In this document: in pieces, positions 42,114 to 53,781 of the stretch
Numbering within the stretch: position 1 is the first letter of the stretch
Layout of the letters: every line of letters starts with the position of its first letter
NCBI GenBank assembly: GCA_021292105.1
Contig: CM037874.1
Location: forward strand, 20,581,534 to 20,645,533
DNA from: Anadara kagoshimensis
Lineage: Eukaryota > Mollusca > Bivalvia > Arcoida > Arcidae
DNA length: 64,000 nucleotides
Direction: 5' to 3'
Made by a program: the position numbers and the translations under genes
The notes under the pieces: model-generated
What the model was told of the DNA's origin: nothing
The model's database searches: none
The model's input: only the letters and a program-made list of their open reading frames with translations

Positions 42114-42132
42114 GGGGGGGGGGGGGGGGGGG
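42114..42132. repeat. Run of 19 G
   Basis: The uninterrupted G tract is followed by TTGGGTTG. It could form a G-quadruplex and is a likely length-error site in the assembly. Confidence 0.9.
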
Positions 42133-42289
42133 TTGGGTTGTTAGTTCCAAAATGATGCTACAAAACCAAAGGGAGGCAGACACCAAAGATTTTCTGAGGA
42201 ACTGATTGTCAAAGTTCAGCTTATCAGACCCTGATGACATTGAGTTCATCTGTAATTTGAGGATGACCAAAGTATTCTTGGTAAACTAT

Positions 42290-42740
42290 TTGCTTATTTA
42301 AAAGGTCAAGGTCATTTCATAATTGGCATTATTCTGAAATTTCAAAGGTAAAGGTCAACTTTATCCTTTAAAAGGTAATAGGTAAAGGGGAAGTTTTTGT
42401 ATTTCTTAAATGCCAAAATTCATACTCATGGAGTCTGGTTCTCAAAGGTTAAGGTCATTTCTTCTAAAACTGCTGGGGCCATCAGGTTCTCAAAGGTGAA
42501 GGTCATGTCCTCTCAAACTGCAGGAGTCATCAGAATCTCATAGATTACGGTCGTATCCTCTCAAACTGCTGACTGTGATCATCAGATTCACAAAGTTTAC
42601 GGCCATATCCTCTCAAACTGCTTGGGTCATCAGGTTTTCAAATGTTAAGGTCATATTCTCTTAAACAATTGAGGTCATTAGGTTTTCAAAGGTCAAGGTT
42701 TATGTCCTCTCAAACTTCTGGGGCCATTTATATCAGGTCA
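42290..42740. repeat. Degenerate tandem repeat of about 45-60 bp, about six units
   Basis: The phrase TCATCAGGTTCTCAAAGGT then AAGGTCATGTCCTCTCAAAC then TGCTGGG recurs with drift from about 42430 to 42740. Earlier fragments extend to 42290. Confidence 0.7.
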
Positions 42741-43282
42741 TTTGTGGTAATATTAGTATAGTAGGCTATGAAGTTTTTTCATGGTTTTTTCTATTTACCA
42801 GAATTGGTTTGATTGATAATTTGACTAACGAAGATAGTATTAAAGTTAACAAAGGTCAGGGTCATTTAAGCCAGTGGGTGGTTCATATAAGCCGGTAGGT
42901 AGGTGGTTGTCTTACAAGTTGTAAAATACACCTGTTGTGGCTGATAGTATTTTCTATAGTATTTATATAGTGACTTTTATCCTTGCTGTTTACTTTGGGA
43001 TTTATAAATCAGTTTTATGAATAAAACCCTTACTATATTAGTATAGAGAAGCACGGTGTGGTAATCACCCTGAAGTGGCCTCGGACAAAAGATTACAAAT
43101 ATAGTATTATTCAGAATTCACTTTTAGACAATATTGTCTGTGTATTACATTAAGTACCTTAAGTTTTTATCTGTAAAATGTAAGCCTCAAAATGACTTTT
43201 ATATACACACACAACTTAATATACTAGCACCTTGCTTGCCATTTTTATGGCTGTCCATTTATTGGTGTCTTTTTAAATTTAG

Positions 43283-43300
43283 ATAATGGGAAAATTTAAG
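43283..43300 (+). CDS. Candidate 18-nt microexon in the MYO18A intron
   Basis: ATAATGGGAAAATTTAAG (in-frame IMGKFK) sits between a pyrimidine-rich acceptor (GTCTTTTTAAATTTAG) and a consensus donor (GTAAGT). Its length of 18 keeps phase 0, matching the phase-0 end of the 37472 exon. There is no homology support; a chance combination is quite possible. Confidence 0.2.
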
Positions 43301-43439
43301 GTAAGTGTTGACACCTCTGTAGTTCATTGTTTCTACAATTAGTTATATATGATGTCTTAGAATTGAAGAATTTTATCTTATTTGGTTTATTTGGAAATCT
43401 TAACAGGAACAAAACAAGGCTTTAATTTTAACAAATGAA

Positions 43440-43689
43440 AGCAGAGGTTCAAAATTATGTTTTGTAATGGAAGGTCCAGAACCTTTTGCCTTTATTTTTG
43501 ACAAGAGTTTCATGTAAAGTTTTGAAAGTCTAATATCATCATTGAAAGGTCCATATATCAAATACAAAATATGACATTGTCCTTGTAAAATATGGCATGT
43601 CCATAGGACTTTTACAGTTTAAATGTCAAGGCTCCTAAGGTTAAATCAATAGGTCCCGGACCTCAGACCTGGGAATTTTGGACCCCTGG
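43440..43689. mobile_element. MITE family E, copy 2
   Basis: It begins GCAGAGGTTCAAAATTATG and ends GGAATTTTGGACCCCTGG. The interior follows copy 1 closely. Confidence 0.7.
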
Positions 43690-43919
43690 AAAGATTTAAA
43701 AAAAAAATTATTTTAATACATGCAAAATGTTTTTAGCATGAACGTGCTTATAATACTAACATTTTATGTAATCCAGTATTTATTATGTTACAAGAAATTT
43801 ACCAACACACTTTCCAGTATCAGTTATAATTCAATGTTATATAGGGTTTAGTATTCATTTGATGTTGGTCAAAAAATGTAATCTTGCAAGTCAAGTTTCG
43901 GTAATGACTTTATCCAATG

Positions 43920-44165
43920 CTTTATCCTGGTGACTTAGTATGTCACCAGTACTTGTTTTTATGTTGGCTTCAGTGGCATCAAGTGACTTGAGTGTGCCAC
44001 CAGTGCTTGCCTTTATTGTGGCTTCAGTGGCATTAAGTGACTTAGTGTACAACCATTACTCCCAATTATCCTAGTTTTAGTGGCATCAAGTGATTTGGTG
44101 TACCATCAGTACTCATGATTATCCTTGTTTCAGTGGTATTAAGTGACTTGAGTGTACAAGATTCA
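43920..44165. repeat. Tandem repeat of about 59 bp, four units
   Basis: CAGTGGCATCAAGTGACTTG, AGTGT.CCACCAGT and CTT..TT.TGGCTT recur in order four times with moderate divergence. Confidence 0.75.
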
Positions 44166-44249
44166 CCTCTGGATGGGACGCCAGTCCATCTTAAGGTGAA
44201 CCTCCAGTATCTCTGATCATGTCCACTTATCAGCTGAAATTGACCACCT

Positions 44250-44420
44250 TGATGGCTCAGTGGTAGATTATCTGCCTAAAGATTTGAACCCTAATGGGTA
44301 TCATACATAAGACTGGCAAGCACAGGACAGACCATAGAACACACTCACACATCTCTTGAGGGATTTGTTGTGAATAGTCGAAATATTGCTGATAAGATGT
44401 TGAACAACATTAAACATTTA
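44250..44420 (+). mobile_element. tRNA-derived SINE, family 3 (short copy)
   Basis: The head has CTTGATGGCTCAGTGGTAGA and GATTTGAACCC. CAGGACAGACCATAGAACAC and the tail TTGAACAACATTAAACA match the longer copy at 6640-6995. Confidence 0.6.
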
Positions 44421-44861
44421 AAATAATATATTTTGGTTTACATGAGGCTAGAAAGATACATCCCCTTTATGATATGATACATATCACTATACATGACACA
44501 CTATACAATTAGATTCAACAACAACAAAACATTATGCCAAAAACAACAATCATCATCAATTAAAAGGAATGGGGCATCATTAAAAACATCCACTAAAATC
44601 AGCCATATACCAAAGTCAGGCTGTAACATTATTAGTATCATCAGTACATCAGTATCTGATGGCTAAATTTAAACTTTATAATCTAGAAACGTGCTCAGCC
44701 ATTGTTGTTTTTATTACAACCCTTGTTATGGAGTGTTTCAAACATAACATAACACTTCAACTACTTATAGTAATTAAAACCAATATAATAACTAAAGTGA
44801 AAGTGTATTGGCGCTCATTGTAACAAGTTACACAGTGATTTAGTGAGCTAATACGGAAATA

Positions 44862-45428
44862 TATAGAGGATCTTGCATGAGTGTTTATGTAATATTGAAT
44901 TTATTAAACGAGTTGAATAATTTTTTATGCAACGAGCCTTGGCGAGTTGCATAAAACATTATTCAACGAGTTTAATAAATTCAATATTGCATAGACACGA
45001 ATGCAATATTCTATTTATTATATAATCCCATAAAAACTGTTTTTTCGTAGATTTAAAACTTGTCTTCTCATTATAAAGGAAACAGCTGATTGACCGAAAC
45101 ACAACAAGTTCACGTAAATGTGTACATGCGCCAAAATTAATCCTGCTGAAATATTAAAAGTAAACAATAGACTGTCCGCAGGATACAAAAACAAAACAAA
45201 CATTTTCAATTTAAATACAATGTATCTTCTTTTTAGAAGAAAAGTACAAAAGTATCAGCTTAAATTAGAATCAACAAACAGTGTCAAATGAAACAAACTG
45301 TGGATCAAGTCAATTGTGTGACGTCACTCTGAAATGACTTTATGCTTTATGACGTCACACTCATTCAATACGATTTTTATTGTATGACCGTATTACATGG
45401 AATATTGAGTAGATTATATAATAAATGG
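44862..45428 (-). mobile_element. Hairpin-ended MITE family G, copy 2 (inverted)
   Basis: It is the reverse of 27799-28355 with high identity along its full length, including the hairpin (44870-45010) and both TGACGTCA motifs (45319 and 45350). The short open frame at 45018-45209 is also found in the other copy and is not convincing as a gene. Confidence 0.8.
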
Positions 45429-45888
45429 AGTTATTAAAATTTATATAGGGCGACGCGATAGTAACAAATTTATCCCACCGAAGATCTTGATCGTCATGAT
45501 GTCAAAATATTAGTAGATCTGCAAAAACAGCAAACCGCTTTGACAATGCCGACTGTTTATACCAGTACAGCCCTTTCAACAGATTTTAAAGTAGCCGACA
45601 AATTTTCTGGAGTAGACAGCAAATTTAGTTGTAACTCTATATAAATGTAATACTGATGAATGAAAGTAGGCACCAGACAAAGTGTAGAAATACCAAAGTA
45701 GATGACAGGTTTTGCTGGTTGCTGGCTTCTATTGAAACCGCTGCAGTATATAGGTTACAGGGGACATAATCGCTATTGACCTAGCGACAAAGGAGATAAT
45801 CACTAGTGACCTAATATAACCCCATATTTGGTTACTAATTAACCAATGGGGATAAAGGATTTTTATCTGAGATTGGATAAATATATAT

Positions 45889-46103
45889 ATACTGTAAACA
45901 TATTTAATTTCATGGTATACTACTTTTCACTTATTTTGCGGTTGTTTGTTTTGCATGGAAATTAATACCAAGCAAAAATTATATTATGCTTCTTGTGTTA
46001 TAGTGCATATTTCAAAAACGCAAAAATGAAACTACGGGGATATGTCCAAATTTCCTATACCACGAATATAAATACACACGAAATTAAATATGTTTACAGT
46101 ATA
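45889..46103. mobile_element. MITE family B, copy 1
   Basis: It has perfect inverted ends: ATACTGTAAACATATTTAAT and ATTAAATATGTTTACAGTAT. Length is about 215 bp. A second copy is nested at 56017-56213. Confidence 0.85.
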
Positions 46104-46204
46104 TATGGTTGTAAGTAGTTCCCATCACTTGACTTTAAATCTCAGATTTGTCTATGATGATGCATATCCGTAAATAATATACAAATTTATATTTTCCATA
46201 GGTT

Positions 46205-46625
46205 TATATTATATGTATAATCATCATGGAAAATTTCATTCATATAATTATAGTTCAATTCTCATTTGTTAAAAGCATTTTGATTGGGCAGACTTTTTGT
46301 TACGTTTGCGTGAATGGATTGGTTCTCGGTGACGTCATCTCATTATAGATGACGAACAGAGGTGTTTGAATTCCTTCGCCATAGTGTTGCTATTTTGTTA
46401 CTTGCTACGGCTGTATTGTTGTTTAATTGATGATTTGTTGTTTTTTGTTGTTGAAAAATTTCTAAAAATTGAATTATAAAAAATGAAATTAATTTTTCAT
46501 CTTGTTATGGAAGTATGAAATAATTGGATAATTTGCACACATAAAATAATGTGAATTATTCAGTGTGCAAAATGTCCAATTCTTTCATACTTCCATAACA
46601 AAAAGAAAAATTAATTTCATTTGTA
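46205..46625. mobile_element. Hairpin plus CRE-motif element (class unresolved)
   Basis: A body with GGTGACGTCATCTC (TGACGTCA at 46330) is followed by a palindrome at 46480-46622. The arms run from AAATGAAATTAATTTTTCAT through TTATGGAAGTATGAAA to GCACAC and back, with small mismatches. The order matches family G, but the sequence is unrelated by eye. Confidence 0.6.
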
Positions 46626-47224
46626 TAAATTTATTTAGTTTCTGCAGTATTTGAAAGTGGTATCTTAAACTTAATGATCAAAATGTATGAAACAAATTTG
46701 TTTTTTCTTGAAAAACAATTTTCCGTGGATTTTTTTGAGTTATATAGTTCCCATCACTTGACCTTTTCCTAGATGGTATATATGATGTATACATATGTGT
46801 ATTTTTTGTTGTGGAAGTCTAGGAGATGCTCATTATGAGAGAGCACCTGTTGATGATCTTTCAGTCTGATAACAGTTGATATTAAGTCAGGTTCTCTTTG
46901 ATACCATAATTAATGGCACAGTGGGTGTGGCTGATAAGAAGAAATCCAAACTAGTTATAGATATGTATTTGTTATGATTTATGATTTTATGATTGTTTTG
47001 TCTCTTTTTTGACTGCTGTATTTCCATTTTTGTCTCATTTATTACGGTAGTTGGACTGTCTTGAAGGAAAGATTTTATATAGCCACTTATTTACTTCTTT
47101 AACTTTCCAGTTCAGACTGAGATCATGTCTATCATAAGTCACTTACAGCATTAATCTCAGTCTTGACCATTCCACATTTCCCCCCTAATGTATAGTACTG
47201 GTTTTCTCACTCATTACATAAATA

Positions 47225-47360
47225 TGGGGCCTTGGTGACCGAATGTTCTAAAGTGTGTACTTTTGGATCACAACACCTCTTGAAGACTCTAAGGTTCGAA
47301 TCCCACTTAGGACAGATCATAGTGAGGGGAGTTTTTCAGTTTGCTTGGCGATTACTGATT
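47225..47360 (+). mobile_element. tRNA-derived SINE, family 2
   Basis: GGGGCCTTGGTGACCGAATG, TCTAAAGTGTG, GGATCACAACACCTC and AGGTTCGAATCCCACTTAGG give a well-preserved tRNA-like head with a canonical B box. The 3' part is short. Confidence 0.7.
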
Positions 47361-47627
47361 TTTGAGTGCTATATACAGAAAAACCTCTATAAATTTGGAT
47401 ACTTTATAAAACATATGGCCATCACAGTTTTCCATTTGGTGCAGTTCTCCCCAAGGTAAAATCCCCCCTTTTAATTCTGTTGTTGCTGTTCTCTGTCAAT
47501 TCTGCTTCAGTCTTCTTCTTTTTCTATTTTCTTGTGGATTTTACTCCAAAGCTTATCGTGCGATGTTGTTTCATAGTGGTATACTGTAGAATAAGTATAG
47601 TCCTTGACTCCATTGCCTTTTGAACCA

Positions 47628-47965
47628 CTGCGGTAGCTCAGTTGGTAGAGTGTTCACTCCGTAAGTGGGAGGTTGTGGGTTTGAACCCTGGCCGGGTCTG
47701 ACCTAAGACTTGAAAGCGGGTAATGACTGTTCTTTTGCCAAGCACTTGGCATTACGAAATGAAAGTCATGGTTCTTTCGGATAGGAACTTAAAATAACCG
47801 AGTTCCTGTGTCACGGTGGGCTTGCCACACTAAAGAACCCTGCTGTATAATGCCTTCAGCACAACACACAGGCAAAATTTCTGCACTTTCGCCTACAGCT
47901 GGCGACGTCTCGATCAATATAAGTGAAATATTCTTGACTGGGACGTTAAACACTATTACTCTACT
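47628..47965 (+). mobile_element. tRNA-derived SINE, family 1 (best copy)
   Basis: The head GCGGTAGCTCAGTTGGTAGA (A box) and GGTTTGAACCCTGGC (B box) is tRNA-like but lacks a foldable acceptor 3' half. The body has CCAAGCACTTGGCATTACG and CACACTAAAGAACCCTGC. The tail GTGAAATATTCTTGACTGGG with ACGTTAAACACTATTACTC ends it. It is the reference for copies at 6190, 53782, 57130 and 63537. Confidence 0.85.
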
Positions 47966-50138
47966 CCCATTGCCTTTTGTATAATATGGAATTCATCCCT
48001 CTTACATATACATACATTAATCAAGAGGGTTTTATCTGTTGATATCAAAACTTCACACATGTTTGTCACTGTTGTCAGAAACATTGTAAAATTTAAAGTA
48101 GATGAGATTACAAGAATTATATAAACAGAATAGGGGAATAAATAGAATATAAATCCAGTGATGTTGAACTTGAGAAATTTATGCGACATATTTCAAATTT
48201 TATAGATTTGTGACATGTAGATTTGGGCTGTGACATCTAGATTTGGAAATTTTAAAGGAGCGCAATACACCATAAAGTTTTATTAAGATATAAATTTACG
48301 TCAGAAGATTGTTTGTTTTTGGTTTAGTAAATTTAAGAAACGTCTAGGGATTGGGCACTGCTAAGCAATATACCCTGCGATAGTTACCGTTACATCATCT
48401 TTCAATTGTATGTTGAATATGTAAATATGTGATAACTATGTATTGCCAAGTGCTAATTTAAAAATTTGAAAAAAAAAATCATTCTAGCAAGAGCATTAGG
48501 AACCACCAGTAAGAAATAATTTTTACAACCAGGCAAAATTACATCCAGCACCACTCTTAGAGCACATGATTATTAAGTTAAAACAATAGTTTTGTACAGA
48601 AAAAGGGAAGACTTCCATTTGTACCAAATTAAAATTATAATTTTGACTGAAAAAGTCTTAAAATGGCAGAATCAAGCCATTTTAAACATTCTGTAAAAAA
48701 ATATTTTTAATTTTTTTTTACGTAGAATTTAAAGGTGGTGGGCGGGGTTTACAAAAAAGTCTTACCCAGGGAAAAACTGGTTTAACCTGTGATTGCTGGC
48801 ATACTGTTGTAATGTTGCACCATTTGAAGTTTTATTATATACTTGTACATTATTATCTCAAATTATCATATGGCTACAGATCTATTGAATTTCTTGTTTT
48901 AATCATCAATTATGAAGATATGTAATTGTCATCTGTCTAGAAATAACACTTGACAGGGAATTTTTAAAGTGTTCATAGCAGGGGGTCAAAATATAGGACT
49001 AGTAGAAAGTGAAAGTAGACTATTTAAGATTCCTTGAATAGTTTTGTTCTTATTTAATACATATAGATAAGTATAGTGTACCCTAAATACACAAATGGTA
49101 TAAGATATTGGTGTGATCTTATTCATAGATATCATTTAGAAATGAGCCTATGGGGTTCAATAATAACAAAATCAGAAACAAAGATAGAGAATGTGTATAC
49201 CTTATACTTGTGGGTGTAATAATATTTAAGAGATTGTTGATATTTGGGGTATAGGGCTAATTTAAATGATATCAAAATCAATAGTGTCTCAGTGGCCTTG
49301 TTTTATACATAACTGTCTGTCTTTTCTTGTTTAGGGTGTGTTTTGTGTGTGTTTAAATCACAAGGGGGTGGTGGTGGTGGTATGCCCTATCCCTGTAGGA
49401 AATAGACATGATGTAGGTAATTACAATCACCTAATGTCGTGTCATAAAATAAAGAGTTATTTATAATATTACATCTTGCTTTTCCTGTCTGTCTGGAAAA
49501 AAAACTTCTGAAATTGTTTTCAAAAGGAAAAAAAAAATACAGATTTTTGTTTGAAAAGCAATGGCAAGTCATGAATTTGTCCTCTAGCAAGCTCTTATCT
49601 TATAGTATTTGCAACCTTCACCAGCATACCACATGATATCCGGGCATTAACATTTGTGTTGAGCAATTATTTATTTCCATTGGACAGGGGATAGGGAATT
49701 ATATTACATGAGTTCATTAATGAATTATTTTAGAATTTGCATCATTAACTCTTTCCAAAACATGAAGTGGTATTGATCATGTGGTGTATTGATGTAAAAT
49801 TAAGTGCTGTTAGTTAATTTAATTGAATTCTAGATTTGCAACATGACAATATATTTTCATTATTATTTACACCGAGGGAGGCGTTTTATCCCCAGTGACT
49901 ATTCTATCAACTAAGCCAACTTTCTGTCACTACACTGCATATTTAAATTTGTGAATTTAATTTCAAATGACCAGTCAAACTAGTTAGTAAGTTGTAAGTA
50001 TTTGATATTAGTTTGACTAGTAATGGCTGTTATCCAGGCTACCATTCATGCATGTCAGCCATCGGATAAAGTAATGATAGTACCAGTTCCCTGTCATGTA
50101 CAACATGCCTCGGTACATATTAATACCATCTTTGATAG
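47966..50138. other. Non-coding intronic stretch
   Basis: I see no supported gene, RNA gene or named repeat. A GGTGG run lies near 49368-49381. Confidence 0.45.
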
Positions 50139-50354
50139 TATAACAAAACAACATTGACCTGTCTCTTTGACCTTTAATTTAAATATTATTTATGGACAAT
50201 TACATTATCCGACAGGTGTTTACATCGTTTACATCATGGGAAACTGACTGTTTTTGTATCCTAACTTATTCAGTGGAGCGGTATTGGGTAGATCATCTTG
50301 TATGAATATTCATAATGAAGGGTCAGGTGGACAGGTCAATGTTGTTTGCCTATA
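50139..50354. mobile_element. MITE family A, copy 5
   Basis: It begins TAACAAAACAACATTGACCT and ends GGTGGACAGGTCAATGTTGT with TTGCCTATA. Confidence 0.75.
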
Positions 50355-50499
50355 TTTATTTATGTATGTCTGAGCGGTATGTTGTACATGTTAAAGGTGT
50401 AAGGTGTTGGGGAAAAATAGAAAAAAGTCATAAAAAATATGATGTGTTAGAAGTTATAAATATATGACACAAACATATGCCTAATTGGTATATTCACGC

Positions 50500-50600
50500 A
50501 ATACTTCTGTGGCCAAGTGGTCACAGTGCCTCTCTTTGCCTGTGTTTGAACCCAGCCCAAGGCAGATTCAAGTGTATTGTCAGTTTTTTGCTGACAGAAC
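50500..50600 (+). mobile_element. tRNA-like SINE head
   Basis: TCTGTGGCCAAGTGGTCACA, GTGCCTCTC and GTTTGAACCCAGCCCAAGGC resemble a family-2 head. It runs directly into the minisatellite at 50623. Confidence 0.5.
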
Positions 50601-50622
50601 CCTACCTACGTATTGTAGCATG

Positions 50623-51232
50623 AGACATTGCAAGTCTGAAAGAAGCCAACCTATTATAACAAGAGACATTGCAAGTCTGAAAGAAGCCAACCTATTATAA
50701 CAAGAGACATTGCAAGTCTGAAAGAAGCCAACCTATTATAACAAGAGACATTGCAAGTCTGAAAGAAGCCAACCTATTATAACAAGAGACATTGCAAGTC
50801 TGAAAGAAGCCAACCTATTATAACAAGAGACATTGCAAGTCTGAAAGAAGCCAACCTATTATAACAAGAGACATTGCAAGTCTGAAAGAAGCCAACCTAT
50901 TATAACAAGAGACATTGCAAGTCTGAAAGAAGCCAACCTATTATAACAAGAGACATTGCAAGTCTGAAAGAAGCTAACCTATTATAACAAGAGACATTGC
51001 AAGTCTGAAAGAAAACCAACCTATTATAACAAGAGACATTGCAGGTCTGAAAGAACCCAACCTATTATAACAAGAGACATTACAAGTCTGAAAGAACCCA
51101 ACCTACGGTATTATAACAAGAGACATTGCAAGTCTGAAAGAAGCCAACCTATTATAACAAGAGACATTGCAAGTCTGAAAGAAGCTAACCTATTATAACA
51201 AGAGACATTACAGGTCTAAAAGAAACAATGTC
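50623..51232. repeat. 41-bp minisatellite, 15 units
   Basis: AGACATTGCAAGTCTGAAAG plus AAGCCAACCTATTATAACAA then G repeats from 50623 to about 51230 with a period of 41 bp. One 42-bp and one 46-bp unit occur near the end. Early units are identical; substitutions cluster at the right end. No long frame is open. Confidence 0.95.
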
Positions 51233-51898
51233 TTTTATCACGTAATACTCAGTGCTTCGGTTTAAGCTGAAATTCTTACTGGTCTGAGTCTAAATTTCAA
51301 TGTTTTGAAGAACAATCTTTAAAATATTACCATACTGACTGAAAAGTTACAGTTCTGGGGGTAACAGACTGGCCAAAATTTTGAACCAGAAGATGATCAA
51401 ACTTATAACTAGTGTCTTTCTTTCACTTACAGTGGAAACACACCATTTATTTAGCCCATGGTTGTTGGATTTGTGTTCAAACTGTCTCCTGGTCTCATAA
51501 ATCAGCTTACTAATTGATGAAATATGTAGCAAGATGTTACCAAATCAATATTATTATCATATAATTTGTCACATATAATTCAAAATTGATATCTCAAGCA
51601 ACATAATATATATATACATGTACATGTATACAGTAAAACCTCAATTCAAATGCTGGCATTCTTTCAGTCAGATTTTAGTGTACAAAGAGGGTGGGCTACC
51701 ATTCTGTCAGTCAGATTTTGGCATTACATAGAGGGTTTGGCAATATATTGAGGTCAACTTATGAAGACACATGTAGAGGATATAGGTTTTTGGTATCAAG
51801 ATGGCAAATATTTGTGAGTGGCATTAAAATGAGTTTTTCTGTATAAATAAAACAAAATTCAATGCACTTGCCCAAAAATCTTGTTACAGCCTTATTAC

Positions 51899-52001
51899 AG
51901 GGCCCAGTTGCACAAAACATAATTAGGATAGTGATATATGATTTGGTTACTGTGGTTTAAACAATAATTAACTTTAATTAAGCTTTGTGCAACTGGGTCC
52001 A
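51899..52001. mobile_element. 100-bp MITE
   Basis: The ends GGGCCCAGTTGCACAAA and TTTGTGCAACTGGGTCC are inverted around about 70 bp of AT-rich sequence. Confidence 0.8.
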
Positions 52002-52157
52002 GCAGGTATGCAATGGTGAATAATATCATGACTGAAAATTGTGTTAAAGCAATAATGTTTTGTTATTTTAATTTCTCAGGACAATTCAATCCATAAAAAT
52101 CCCCACAAAATTTAGCTTCCCATAAAAATTACCTGGTATACAGTATTGCATAATTTT

Positions 52158-52400
52158 CAGGGGTTCAAAACTATGATTTGTAATGGAAGGTCCACGACCT
52201 GTGCCTTTATTGTTCAGTTGACAGGTCCCACGCCAAATATTGAAAGTCCAATGTGAGCATTGTAAGGTCTATATACAATTAAGAACAGTATTATCCTGGT
52301 AAAAAATGTAGGTCCATCTGGCTTTTACAGTTTAATATCAAGGGTCTGCAATATGGAATCAGTAGGTGGATCCATTGTTTTTCAGACCATGCCACAGATG
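52158..52400. mobile_element. MITE family E, copy 3
   Basis: It begins CAGGGGTTCAAAACTATG; the interior has GGTCTATATACAATTAAG and CTTTTACAGTTTAATATC as in copies 1 and 2. The right end is degraded. Confidence 0.6.
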
Positions 52401-52844
52401 AGCATTTGCTTATTAAAGTACCCGGTACCATGCCAAATTTGTTACTAATTATGATATAACAGTGTGTACAGATGTATTGAAGAACCTTTTTTGTAAAGGC
52501 CATGTTTTCCAGATTGCCAATTTGTAAACAAACATAACTTTGTGTATTGATGAGATCTTTATAATGTTATCTGATAAATGTATTGGTTTTTTAGCCAAGT
52601 GAGATAAAGTAGAAACTGTTCAGATAACATTTAATTTTAGGACACATAAAATACATACATGTTAGAGGCTTTTTCTGTAAAAAAAAACTAGAATAAATAT
52701 TTGAACTGTTTTGGTGTAGTTTGATAAAATTTGTAATGGATTACCTGACTCATATTGACCAGATTCTAGTAACCACTTGTTTGCATAGTTATTATAATGG
52801 AAAGATCCAAGACTAGGTGGGTGGGTTGATTGGAATTGTGTTTT

Positions 52845-53040
52845 ATGACCCATTCAAGATTATTTCACTTACACTTGATACAGAACTTTAATTCTTGGAT
52901 GATGGATTGGAAAGGAGAGGAGACAGGGAGTTTTATTGCTTATTTGAGATTATTTCATTTATACCTGATACAGAACCTAATTTCTTGGATGGTGGAGTGG
53001 AGTAATGGAGTTTTATGCCCCCATCCAAGATTTTATCAGT
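52845..53040. repeat. Imperfect duplication of about 95 bp
   Basis: CAAGATTATTTCACTTACAC, TTGATACAGAAC, TTCTTGGATGATGGA and GGAGTTTTAT recur once with changes. The frames across it are incidental. Confidence 0.65.
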
Positions 53041-53049
53041 TATATTGAG

Positions 53050-53170
53050 GAGGTCACTTTCAGTCCAGAGTGGGATTCTCACCTAGGTGTAGAGAGGCAC
53101 TGTGATCCAAAAATGTGCACTTTAGACCATTTAGCCACTAAGAACCCCTTTTGGGTGATGCACTCTCGGA
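53050..53170 (+). mobile_element. SINE family 2 fragment
   Basis: GAGTGGGATTCTCACCTAGG and GATCCAAAAATGTGCACTTTAG are distantly similar to the family-2 head in scrambled form. Weak. Confidence 0.25.
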
Positions 53171-53324
53171 GAACTACTGATCAACCATTGATGGGTAACC
53201 GTTAAACCGTTAAACTTTTCTTGCACTAAAAGTTTTGGTGTTGTATTTTAATCTCAGCAGTGAGATGTGCTATGAATCCTTACTTTGATGTATCTCACAC
53301 ACATAACTAAAATTTGCAAGGAAA

Positions 53325-53510
53325 AATATTCACGATTCTCATAGTGACTCTTTTACCGTGGATATATCTTCTCAAGAAAGAGTTTTTATTCCCCTTGGAC
53401 ACTTTCTTTGCAGTCGGAATCATTAAAATTTCTTGCTGCGAATTAGTTTAGAAGATCAAAACAGCGAAAGTTTCCTACTGCTAATGTTTCTTTTATACAG
53501 TATATGTTCT
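53325..53510 (+). repeat. Dispersed repeat, partner of 8155-8340
   Basis: It shares ATATTCACGATTCTCATAGT, GACTCTT, TTCCCCTTGGA, GCAGTCG, GAAAGTTTCCTA and GCTAATGTTTCTT in order with the earlier copy. Confidence 0.5.
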
Positions 53511-53781
53511 GTATGCTGAAATGCATGGAATTAATACTATGTTGTTGTTAGGTCTCCCAGACAGAGAATTATGACACATGTATCAATATTATAGGCTGTA
53601 TCTGGTGTGAAGAAGGCAATAAAATGCTTCATTTATTGACAAAAAATATTGAGTTTGATAAAATATGATATAGATTATATACAGAGTGTTGATCAGGTTC
53701 TAGTAAACTCAAGGTTGTAGGAGATTGTAGAAAGAAATTTGGTTTGGTCAAAGACTAGAATATTACGTCAATTCATTAATC

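Noticed and set aside
45018..45209. Short open frame retained in both family G copies
   Set aside because: Retention is explained by high overall identity of the copies; the peptide has no domain and the other copy is interrupted.
47628..47700. Genuine tRNA gene
   Set aside because: A- and B-box-like motifs are present, but the 3' acceptor half does not fold and the same head occurs with a shared SINE body at several sites.
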